DNA from: an uncultured Chitinophagaceae bacterium
Lineage (GTDB): Bacteria > Bacteroidota > Bacteroidia > Chitinophagales > Chitinophagaceae
DNA length: 8,749 nucleotides
Assembly (NCBI GenBank): GCA_946479005.1
Contig: CAMLEM010000050.1
Coordinates: 1-8,749, forward strand
Direction of reading: 5' to 3'
Shown here: positions 1 through 6,062 of the stretch, piece after piece
Position numbering within the stretch: position 1 is the stretch's first letter
Layout of the letters: every line of letters starts with the position of its first letter
Position numbers and translations under genes: made by a program
The notes under the pieces: generated by a model
The model's input: only the letters and a program-made list of their open reading frames with translations
What the model was told of the DNA's origin: nothing
Databases searched by the model: none

Positions 1-557
1 GCGATCACTGCTTCAAAGGCGGGATATTTCGAGCTTCCGTCGCCCTTGATCAGGTATCTCAGCGGCCTGGAATTATTGGCAAATGCTTTCTTCGATTCAG
101 CGATCCACCAAACCAGCTCATTGTTCAGCGTATCCATCACCGGGATCCCGGGCTGGTTCACCCTGGCCTGTGCCGACTGGTCCATTGCCAGGAAGCTTTT
201 CAGGCTGCTGAAGGGCACACCCACCGCATAGGTCTTCCTGAAATTCTGCATTTCCGCAGGGGTCAGGTTCAGGTTCCGGCTGGTATTCAGGCCCTGGATC
301 ACCTCGTCCATGATCTGGGGTTCTTTCTCCGCCATAACGGTGAAAAACACCCTGTTGATGGAGTCCACCGTGATCAGGATGGCATCATTTTCCGGAAGTT
401 CCTCAGCGGAAACCGATTTCGGGGTCACAATGTCAACCGGCTCCGGCGGCTTGAACTTGGTTGCCATAATAAAGAAGGCCAGGATCAGGAACGCGACGTC
501 CACAAAGGGCGTCATATCCGTGTCCGTGCTCTTCCTTGGCAATTTTATACTTGGCAT
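1..557 (-). CDS. exbD: ExbD/TolR-family biopolymer transport protein, 3' end outside window
   Basis: Inner-membrane partner of ExbB that uses the proton gradient to energize TonB-type or Tol-type machinery. The gene starts at an ATG at 557 and stays open to the left edge, giving 185 codons; the C-terminus is missing. Seen: a short cytoplasmic N-terminus (MPSIKLPRKS), then the family signature DMTPFVDVAFLILAFF at about residues 14-29. Asp20 matches the essential membrane aspartate of ExbD (D25 in E. coli). The rest is periplasmic, with the pattern PLRYLIKGDGSSKYP near 165-179 that aligns with the ExbD core fold. Between residues about 75 and 145 there is extra sequence that E. coli ExbD (141 aa in all) lacks, so this is the long Bacteroidota type. 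It lies 70 bp after exbB on the same strand and is probably cotranscribed. The start is chosen because the basic N-terminus before the membrane segment is typical. Family assignment is firm; whether it serves TonB, Tol or another system cannot be told. Confidence 0.93.
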   Translation of the reverse strand, partial: MPSIKLPRKSTDTDMTPFVDVAFLILAFFIMATKFKPPEPVDIVTPKSVSAEELPENDAILITVDSINRVFFTVMAEKEPQIMDEVIQGLNTSRNLNLTPAEMQNFRKTYAVGVPFSSLKSFLAMDQSAQARVNQPGIPVMDTLNNELVWWIAESKKAFANNSRPLRYLIKGDGSSKYPAFEAVI

Positions 558-627
558 TCTTACAATGATTTAAGATTGAGACGAATAAGATTCAATTTTC
601 CATACAAAAAAGGGCCAAAAAATGCCA
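558..627 (-). other. exbB-exbD spacer
   Basis: A 70-bp AT-rich gap between exbB and exbD. On the plus strand it has two A6 runs (606-611 and 617-622) spaced 11 bp apart, and a TTAAGATT at 570-577 that reads AATCTTAA in the transcript just upstream of the exbD ATG. I see no convincing terminator hairpin, so readthrough from exbB is expected. No Shine-Dalgarno site stands out, as is usual for Bacteroidota. Confidence 0.5.
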
Positions 628-1482
628 TTATTTGTACAGGGAAGCAAAGGATTGCGTTAAAGTGAATCCTGATTCGTCGATGCCATATGTAATCGAGTCG
701 ATCTTAGTGGTAAACACATTATACATAATCAGGGCCAGCGCCGAGGTTCCGATACCTAAAGCCGTGTTATAAAGGGCTTCAGAGATACCGATCGCCAGCT
801 CCGTGGCCGCGCTTCCGCCACCGCCTTCTTCACCGAGGGCCGCGAACGACTTGATCATACCAATTACCGTTCCGAGCAGGGCCACCAGGGTACCTACGGA
901 AGTAATGGTTGAAAGGAATACGAGGTTTTTTTGCAGCATCGGCAGCTCCAGCGCCGTGGCTTCTTCCACTTCTTTCTGGATGGCGATCACTTTTTGGTCC
1001 GTATTCAGATTTCCTTCATTGATCATTTCCTTGTAGCGGCGAAGACCGGCCTTCATTACGTTTCCTACGGAACCACGCTGCTTGTCGCACTCAGATAGTG
1101 CCGCGTCCACATTGCGGTTAGCCAGGTGATACTGCACCTTGCGGATGAAATCGGAGATGGAACCATTTCCCAGCGCCCGGCGGATCGTGAGATACCTTTC
1201 GATGGAGAACACGATCACCATCAGCAACATTCCGATCAGCAGAGGCACGATGATACCCCCCTCATAGATCCTGTGAAATGCATCCTTGGGACCTTTGTGT
1301 TGCGGCCAGAACCAACCTTCAGCAGGTTCAGCGAAATATTTTTCGTTACCCATCAAAAAACGCCAGATAACATATCCTGCTATGATACAGAGAATGGGAG
1401 CCAGCCAGGAAATGGCATTGCTCGTCTTTTTCGGTTGAACCGAGGTCGCCTTAACAGATGCAGTAGGTTTAGTCTCTGCCAT
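628..1482 (-). CDS. exbB: MotA/TolQ/ExbB proton channel family protein
   Basis: Proton-channel subunit of an ExbB-ExbD type motor in the inner membrane, 284 aa. Seen: a Lys/Thr/Ser-rich cytoplasmic tail (1-24), a membrane segment at about 26-44, a second at 76-97 ending in SIERYLTIRRA, a cytoplasmic helical region (100-182), then long membrane helices at about 184-212 and 231-256. The last two hold the family hallmarks LLGTVIGMI (Thr205) and EALYNTALGIGTSALAL (Glu235, Thr240); Glu235 lines up with the channel glutamate E176 of E. coli ExbB. The SIERYL helix matches the usual first helix of ExbB, so the segment at 26-44 is an extra N-terminal membrane helix. A glycine-rich stretch (GGGG near 221-224) lies before the last helix. 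exbD follows after 70 bp. The ATG at 1482 is kept because the tail and first helix follow it directly. Partner TonB or Tol genes are not in view. Confidence 0.94.
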   Translation of the reverse strand: MAETKPTASVKATSVQPKKTSNAISWLAPILCIIAGYVIWRFLMGNEKYFAEPAEGWFWPQHKGPKDAFHRIYEGGIIVPLLIGMLLMVIVFSIERYLTIRRALGNGSISDFIRKVQYHLANRNVDAALSECDKQRGSVGNVMKAGLRRYKEMINEGNLNTDQKVIAIQKEVEEATALELPMLQKNLVFLSTITSVGTLVALLGTVIGMIKSFAALGEEGGGGSAATELAIGISEALYNTALGIGTSALALIMYNVFTTKIDSITYGIDESGFTLTQSFASLYK

Positions 1483-1701
1483 GATCTTAAGATTTTTTGT
1501 GTTTTTTAAAAGATTTACTAATCGTGATTTCCGAAGCTACAATGCTAAGAAAAAAGTTTATAAAAATATCCCCTGAACGCCAATTTTAGGGGGGTGGGGG
1601 CCGTCAAGGTAAGGATTTTTTTAAAGGTGCACCGGTTATGGGGAATTTGACATTCGGGGCTGGGGATATGCTGCTTGGGAAAACAGCTAACAGCCGTTTG
1701 A
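1483..1701. other. Spacer upstream of exbB
   Basis: Together with the repeat at 1702-1768 this makes a gene-free stretch of 299 bp between exbB and the permease. The part nearest exbB (1483-1580) is strongly AT-rich and is the likely place for an exb promoter and leader. TAGCATTG on the minus strand (1547-1540) differs by one base from the Bacteroidota -7 element TAnnTTTG, but no TTTG lies 19-21 bp upstream, so I do not call a promoter. AATCTTAA sits at 1494-1487, close to the exbB ATG. A G6-T-G5 run lies at 1589-1600 on the plus strand. No convincing gene is present. Confidence 0.5.
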
Positions 1702-1768
1702 CGCAAAGAAACGCAGAGTTCGCGAAGGCTGTTCTTTGCGTTCATTGCGCTCCTTTGCGATCTCTGCG
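1702..1768. repeat. Inverted repeat of CGCAAAG/CGCAGAG heptamers, diverged copy
   Basis: Left arm: heptamers CGCAAAG (1702-1708), CGCAGAG (1712-1718) and CGCGAAG (1721-1727). Right arm, in inverted sense: CTTTGCG (1734-1740), CATTGCG (1743-1749), CTTTGCG (1753-1759) and CTCTGCG (1762-1768). Units are separated by 2 or 3 bp, so the period is 9-10 bp. The inner pair (1721-1727 with 1734-1740) folds with one wobble around a 6-nt loop. The pair 1702-1708 with 1753-1759 is perfect, and the middle pair is poor. It starts 13 bp past the permease stop codon. It shares design and short words (for example AGGAGCGCA, in inverted sense) with the element at 3095-3186. It could form an RNA hairpin at the gene's 3' end, but there is no clear U-tract after it. 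Confidence 0.8.
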
Positions 1769-1781
1769 TGAAAAGGCAGTT

Positions 1782-3056
1782 TTATTCATATCGCAAGGCC
1801 TCGATCGGGTTCAGCCTCGCCGCTTTCAATGCCGGGTAAAGCCCTGCCAGCAGGCCTACGGCCGTGCAGATGACAATGGCATAGAACACCCAGTTCCAGG
1901 GCACTACGAAACCCGTCCCCAGCAGGGTGGCCGCCAGGTTGCCGATAAGTATGCCTAAAATGATCCCGAAGATGGCTCCCAGTACGCTGATGATCACCGA
2001 TTCCAGCAGGAACTGGAACCGCACCACCCGGCTCTTGCCGCCGATGGCCTTTACCAGCCCCACTTCGCGGGTGCGCTCGGATACCGAAACCAGCATTATG
2101 TTCATCAGCCCAATGGCCGCCCCGATGAGGGTGATGAAGCCGATCACGGTGGCGGAGACCGTCAGGAAACGCAGGCTGTTCATCGCCTTCTCGGCAATGC
2201 TGTCGCTGCGGTCCAGTACGAAATTGCTTTCCTCCCGAAGATCCAGCTTGCGGATCCCCCGGAACACACCCTCTGCCTCGCCCATCGCTTCGCTCACGTT
2301 CTTGAGATCGTAGGTCATCACGCCCAGTACATAGGAATAATTGCCGGGAAAATTCCTGCTGGCATTGGTATAGGTAGTGATGATCACATTGTCGCGGCTG
2401 AATCCAAAGCTCGAACCCCTGCTCTTGAGTACACCCAGCACCCGGTAAGGAATGTTATTGATCCTTATGATGGCATTGACGGCAGAGGGAGGTCCCCCGG
2501 GAAATAGCTTTTTGGCCACATCATAGCCCAGCAGGCATACATTATTGCCCGACTGTACCTCGAGCCGGCCAAGATTACGCCCTGCCTCGATGTCGAAACC
2601 ATTCATCTGGATGTAGTTCTCATCGGCGCCAAAGACCATTATGTTGGGACTGGTCTTTTTGCTTTGGTAAGAAGCAATGTTGTTGCGATTCCCGAAAACA
2701 GAAAGGCTGACGAGGGCGGGGAAATCGTAACGCTGTACAAAAAGCTCGGCTTCATCCTTGGTGATGCGGCGGTCGAGGCTGGAGGCGCGTTGCTTCCTGG
2801 CGCCTTTCTTGGAAACCTTGATATCTTCTCCTCCCCCACCAATCCGGATGTTCCTTTCCTTGAAACGGATGGTGAAGGCGTTGGCGCCCATCGTGGAAAA
2901 GCTTTCCGTAAATTTCTGGTTCATTGCCTTGATGGCTGTGATGATTCCCACCAGGGCCATAATACCGAAGGCAATGATGGCAACGGTGAGGCCCGTGCGG
3001 AGCTTATTACCGCGAACGGTGCGGAAGGCGAGGGCGAAAATGGCGCGTAAATTCAC
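1782..3056 (-). CDS. MacB/FtsX-type ABC transporter permease
   Basis: Inner-membrane permease of the mechanotransmission (type VII) ABC family that includes MacB and LolCE, 424 aa. Seen: a membrane helix at about 22-44 after the typical start ([16 protein letters not shown]), a MacB-type periplasmic domain (about 46-290) with a Gly- and Lys/Arg-rich stretch at 65-97, then three C-terminal helices (about 297-325, 350-372, 388-408). The FtsX-domain signature [15 protein letters not shown] (326-340), which forms the cytoplasmic coupling loop, is intact, as is the usual C-terminus [12 protein letters not shown]. The start is GTG at 3056: an in-frame TAG lies two codons upstream (3062-3060) and the next ATG would remove the first helix. 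No ATP-binding protein gene is in the window, so its ATPase and any periplasmic adaptor must be encoded elsewhere. Substrate unknown; family members export antibiotics, peptides or lipoproteins. Inverted repeats lie on both sides of the gene. Confidence 0.92.
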   Translation of the reverse strand: MNLRAIFALAFRTVRGNKLRTGLTVAIIAFGIMALVGIITAIKAMNQKFTESFSTMGANAFTIRFKERNIRIGGGGEDIKVSKKGARKQRASSLDRRITKDEAELFVQRYDFPALVSLSVFGNRNNIASYQSKKTSPNIMVFGADENYIQMNGFDIEAGRNLGRLEVQSGNNVCLLGYDVAKKLFPGGPPSAVNAIIRINNIPYRVLGVLKSRGSSFGFSRDNVIITTYTNASRNFPGNYSYVLGVMTYDLKNVSEAMGEAEGVFRGIRKLDLREESNFVLDRSDSIAEKAMNSLRFLTVSATVIGFITLIGAAIGLMNIMLVSVSERTREVGLVKAIGGKSRVVRFQFLLESVIISVLGAIFGIILGILIGNLAATLLGTGFVVPWNWVFYAIVICTAVGLLAGLYPALKAARLNPIEALRYE

Positions 3057-3094
3057 TGTCTAAAGATACCCGCTTTTCGATTAATGAAAACGCC

Positions 3095-3186
3095 CTCTGC
3101 GAACCTCTGTGTATCTCTGTGGCTCTCTGTGTAGCAAAAAATACAGCGACACAGAGAGCCACAGAGGAGCGCAGAGTTTCACAGAG
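3095..3186. repeat. Strong inverted repeat of CACAGAG heptamers at 10-bp period
   Basis: Each arm holds four heptamers at an exact 10-bp step. Left: CTCTGCG at 3095, then CTCTGTG at 3105, 3115 and 3125. Right: CACAGAG at 3150 and 3160, CGCAGAG at 3170, CACAGAG at 3180. Positions 3115-3132 pair perfectly with 3149-3166, an 18-bp stem with a 16-nt A-rich loop; the outer heptamers pair with a few mismatches. It begins 6 bp past the nuoN stop codon in the transcribed direction, so it could stabilize the 3' end of the nuo transcript or act as a weak terminator. Only a short T4 follows the hairpin on the nuoN side, so a classic intrinsic terminator is not clear. Repeats of this look are, to my recollection, common in Bacteroidota and some other environmental genomes; function is unknown to me. 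Confidence 0.88.
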
Positions 3187-3192
3187 ATAAAA

Positions 3193-4575
3193 TCAGAAAT
3201 ACAACCTCGTCAAAATGAGATCAGGGAAGATCCCCAGAATTATAATGATCGCCGCAAGGACAACCAATCCCCAACGGAAACCAGGTTTCGCATCGATGAC
3301 CGGCGCAGTGTCGGAAGATTTGAAGTACATCGCCTGTATCAAACGGAAATAATAATACACGCTCACAGCCGCCATCAGCACCGCGAAGATCACCAGCCAT
3401 AGGTTTTTATCCGTGGCCAGGGTGGCCTTGATCATATAAAACTTCGCAAGGAAGCCTGCGGTAAGCGGGATCCCGGCAAGAGAGAACAGGAATATCACCA
3501 GCGTCGCCGCCAGAACGGGATGATGTTTTGCAAAGCCATTGAAGCCGTCGAAGGTTTGATCCTGCATCCGCGTCAGCACGGCGAAGATCCCGATCGTAGC
3601 CAGCGAATATGCGAGTGCATAGAGCAGCAGGCCCTCCTTCGCGTCGGTGTTCATCGAATAGAGCGCCAGCATCATAAAACCGGCCTGCGCGATGCTCGAG
3701 TACGCCAGCATCCGCTTCACGCTTTGCTGGAATACGGCCGTTATGTTACCCACCAGCAGGGTGGCCGCGGCCAGGATCGCCATCAGGATCTGCCACTCCT
3801 TCAACAAGTTTCCAAAAGACTCATCGAAGAGCTTGATGAATCCCATAAACACTGCCACCTTCACAATGGTGGCCATAAAGGAGGTGAATACGGAAGGCGC
3901 CCCGTCGTATACATCCGGCGTCCAGAAATGAAATGGCGCCACTGACGCCTTGAAGGCCATTGAAAAGATCAGCAGGCACATCCCCGCAATGAGGATCACC
4001 GAGGGTCCGCTCTCTCCGGCCGGCGCATTGATGCCCGCGGTAAAGAAAGTGCCCGTGGCCCCGTACACCAGCGCGATACCCATTAGCATCACGCCCGTGG
4101 AAAAGGATCCCAGGAGGAAATATTTCAGCGAAGCCTCATTGCTCTTCAGGTTTCGTTTGTCCGAACCCGTAAGAATGTAAAGAGGGATGGAAATGATCTC
4201 TATGCCCAGGAAGAGGATCAGCAGGGATTCAAAAGATGATACCAGTCCGACCCCGGTAAGTATGAAGAATATCAGCGCGAAGTATTCCGCGTTGTAGATG
4301 CCCACTTTCTCCATATCCCTGCCCGAGAGAATGAAAAATACCAGGGTGGAGAAGAATATGATGGAATTGAACAGGAGCCCGAAGCGGTCGAAGGACATCA
4401 TTCCCCTGGTATCTATCTCGAAGAAAACCGTCCCCTGCATTTCAAGCACGGTTACCACGAGGAGAATGGCCATACCCGCAATGCCCAGCGTGCGCACCGG
4501 CCTTCCCTTGAGAAGAAAGGCCCCTGCGAACATCATAATGACCCCAAAGATCGCCGATAGTATTAATGCGTTCAT
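3193..4575 (-). CDS. nuoN: NADH-quinone oxidoreductase subunit N
   Basis: Antiporter-like membrane subunit of respiratory complex I, next to NuoK in the membrane arm, 460 aa from the start chosen here. Polytopic throughout. Key residues seen: Glu126 in LGIEIISIPLYIL (E133 in E. coli NuoN), Lys209 in FKASVAPFHFWTPDVYDGAP, Lys239 in TIVKVAVFMGF (30 residues apart, as K217 and K247 in E. coli), and Lys378 in GFLAKFYMIKA (K395). QQSVKRMLAYSSIAQAGFM at 283-301 is the family's conserved block. I place the start at the ATG at 4575 (MNALILS), 2 bp after the nuoM stop codon. The longer open frame to 4656 would overlap nuoM by 79 bp and add a hydrophilic stretch before the first helix, so it is rejected. 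It is the last nuo gene here; a strong hairpin repeat follows its stop. Confidence 0.97.
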   Translation of the reverse strand: MNALILSAIFGVIMMFAGAFLLKGRPVRTLGIAGMAILLVVTVLEMQGTVFFEIDTRGMMSFDRFGLLFNSIIFFSTLVFFILSGRDMEKVGIYNAEYFALIFFILTGVGLVSSFESLLILFLGIEIISIPLYILTGSDKRNLKSNEASLKYFLLGSFSTGVMLMGIALVYGATGTFFTAGINAPAGESGPSVILIAGMCLLIFSMAFKASVAPFHFWTPDVYDGAPSVFTSFMATIVKVAVFMGFIKLFDESFGNLLKEWQILMAILAAATLLVGNITAVFQQSVKRMLAYSSIAQAGFMMLALYSMNTDAKEGLLLYALAYSLATIGIFAVLTRMQDQTFDGFNGFAKHHPVLAATLVIFLFSLAGIPLTAGFLAKFYMIKATLATDKNLWLVIFAVLMAAVSVYYYFRLIQAMYFKSSDTAPVIDAKPGFRWGLVVLAAIIIILGIFPDLILTRLYF

Positions 4576-4577
4576 AT

Positions 4578-6059
4578 TTACTTCTTCAGCAGATGGCTGA
4601 TATCTGCCTTGTTCAAAATATAAGTTGAGATCCCTTCCGTGAGATCCAGTAAACATTTAGGATATACGCCCAGCCAGAATATGAGCACCAGGATCACTCC
4701 CAGCGCGATCCTGTGATTCCAGCCGGCATCCGTTACCTGGGCTGAGCGCGTGAGCTCGTTAAGTTCGCCATACCATACCCTGCGCACCATATTCAGGGTG
4801 TACACCGCGGCCAGGATGATGGTCACCGCCGCGAAGACGGTAAACCAGAGATAATACTCCGTGAACTGCGAAGTGTAAATGCCTGAGAACATCATAAACT
4901 CCCCGATGAAGGCATTGGTCAGGGGCAGGGCGATATTTGCGAGGGCAAGCACCACCACGAAGATCGCCATCACCGGCGCCCTCAGGGCCAATCCCCCCAG
5001 GTCGGAGATCTTCCTTGTACCAAATTGTTTCTCTATCCACTCCACCACTACCCAGAGCCCGATGATGTTGATGCCGTGATTGAACATCTGCACCATCACA
5101 CCCTGCAGCGATAATTTATTCTCCGCGAAGATGGCTGCGGCCATCAGTCCCACGTGAGCGATGGATGAATAGGCCACCAGCCGCTTAAGGTCGTTCTGGC
5201 GGATCGCGATCAGCGAAGCGTAGATCATCCCGATAATCGCAAAGGTCATCACCAGGTCTCCGCGCTGGAAGAATGCCACCGGGGTAATGGGCATCAGCCA
5301 GCGGATCACGCCAAACACGCCCCTTTTTACCATCACCCCGCTCAGCACCATCGTGGTGGAGGTGGGTGATTGCTCATAGGTATCCGGCTGCCAGGTGTGG
5401 AATGGAAACACCGGCATCTTGATCGCAAAGGCGACGAAGAGCAGCCAGAAGACCAGGTCCTGCTGCTTATAGCTCAATGCCGCCTTGTAAAAAGATTCGA
5501 TGGCAAATGAACGGTCCGGCGTATGGGCATATATCATCAGGATGCCGATCAGCATAAGCAGCGAACCGACAAATGTGTAGATGAAGAACTTAAAGGTGAC
5601 GGCGATCCTCCTCTCCCCTCCCCATTTGGAGCAGAGAAAATACATCGGGATCAGGGCCAGTTCCCAGAAGAAATAAAAGAGAAGCGCATCCATTGAAAGG
5701 AATACACCCATCAGCCCCGCTTGTCCCAGCAACATCAGTCCAAAAAACTGGTTGGCGTCCTTATAAGATGTTTTCCACCCCGAGAGAAAGATCACCGGAT
5801 AGGAGATCGCGGTAAGGAGGCAAAGCAATTGCCCCATCCCGTCGAGCTTCACATAGAAATAACTGCGCAGTCCCCCCATCCAGGAGGTTTTGTATTGCAG
5901 ATCGCCCGGTTCCTTGAAAAGGAAGATCCCCGCCGCGGAAACTGCCAGCGTAAGAACGGCAGCCAGCATTGCCTGGCTGCGGATCGTTTTCTCCTCTTTA
6001 TAAAAGAAGGAAAGTACGCCGGCGACCAGGGGAATGGCTATCAGTAAAACAGGGATCAT
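4578..6059 (-). CDS. nuoM: NADH-quinone oxidoreductase subunit M
   Basis: Middle antiporter-like proton-pumping subunit of complex I, 493 aa, polytopic. Key residues seen: Glu133 in FFWELALIPMY (E144 in E. coli NuoM), Lys214 in FAIKMPVFPFHTWQPD (K234), Lys245 in GVMVKRGVFGVIRW (K265; the spacing of 31 is kept), and Glu387 in AFIGEFMMFSG (E407). The conserved block NDLKRLVAYSSIAHVGLM lies at 289-306. One oddity is Arg246 directly after Lys245, where homologues usually carry Met (VKMG). The codon is AGG, one base from ATG. The gene starts 3 bp after the nuoL stop and ends 2 bp before nuoN, so it is tightly packed in the operon and likely translationally coupled. Length is normal for the family. 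Confidence 0.97.
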   Translation of the reverse strand: MIPVLLIAIPLVAGVLSFFYKEEKTIRSQAMLAAVLTLAVSAAGIFLFKEPGDLQYKTSWMGGLRSYFYVKLDGMGQLLCLLTAISYPVIFLSGWKTSYKDANQFFGLMLLGQAGLMGVFLSMDALLFYFFWELALIPMYFLCSKWGGERRIAVTFKFFIYTFVGSLLMLIGILMIYAHTPDRSFAIESFYKAALSYKQQDLVFWLLFVAFAIKMPVFPFHTWQPDTYEQSPTSTTMVLSGVMVKRGVFGVIRWLMPITPVAFFQRGDLVMTFAIIGMIYASLIAIRQNDLKRLVAYSSIAHVGLMAAAIFAENKLSLQGVMVQMFNHGINIIGLWVVVEWIEKQFGTRKISDLGGLALRAPVMAIFVVVLALANIALPLTNAFIGEFMMFSGIYTSQFTEYYLWFTVFAAVTIILAAVYTLNMVRRVWYGELNELTRSAQVTDAGWNHRIALGVILVLIFWLGVYPKCLLDLTEGISTYILNKADISHLLKK

Positions 6060-6062
6060 AAT

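Noticed and set aside
1540..1547. Possible Bacteroidota -7 promoter element (TAGCATTG) upstream of exbB
   Set aside because: One mismatch, and no TTTG at the required 19-21 bp upstream distance.
1589..1600. G6-T-G5 run as a possible G-quadruplex
   Set aside because: There are only two G tracts, not enough for an ordinary intramolecular quadruplex.
1638..1958. Plus-strand open frame of 106 codons over the diverged palindrome
   Set aside because: It is antisense to the permease 3' end and translates the repeat into the low-information peptides often misannotated in such regions.
2664..3063. Overlapping plus-strand open frames of 101-129 codons antisense to the permease
   Set aside because: They are shadows of a long real gene in GC-rich coding sequence; no recognisable domain.
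3095..3186. CRISPR array
   Set aside because: Units are 7 bp with 3-bp linkers and inverted arms; there are no spacers of CRISPR length and no cas genes.
3109..3402. Plus-strand open frame of 97 codons over the CACAGAG palindrome
   Set aside because: It is made of repeat sequence followed by antisense nuoN; no family resemblance.
4576..4656. Upstream extension of nuoN
   Set aside because: It would overlap nuoM by 79 bp and put 27 mostly hydrophilic residues before the first helix. The ATG at 4575 sits at normal operon spacing.
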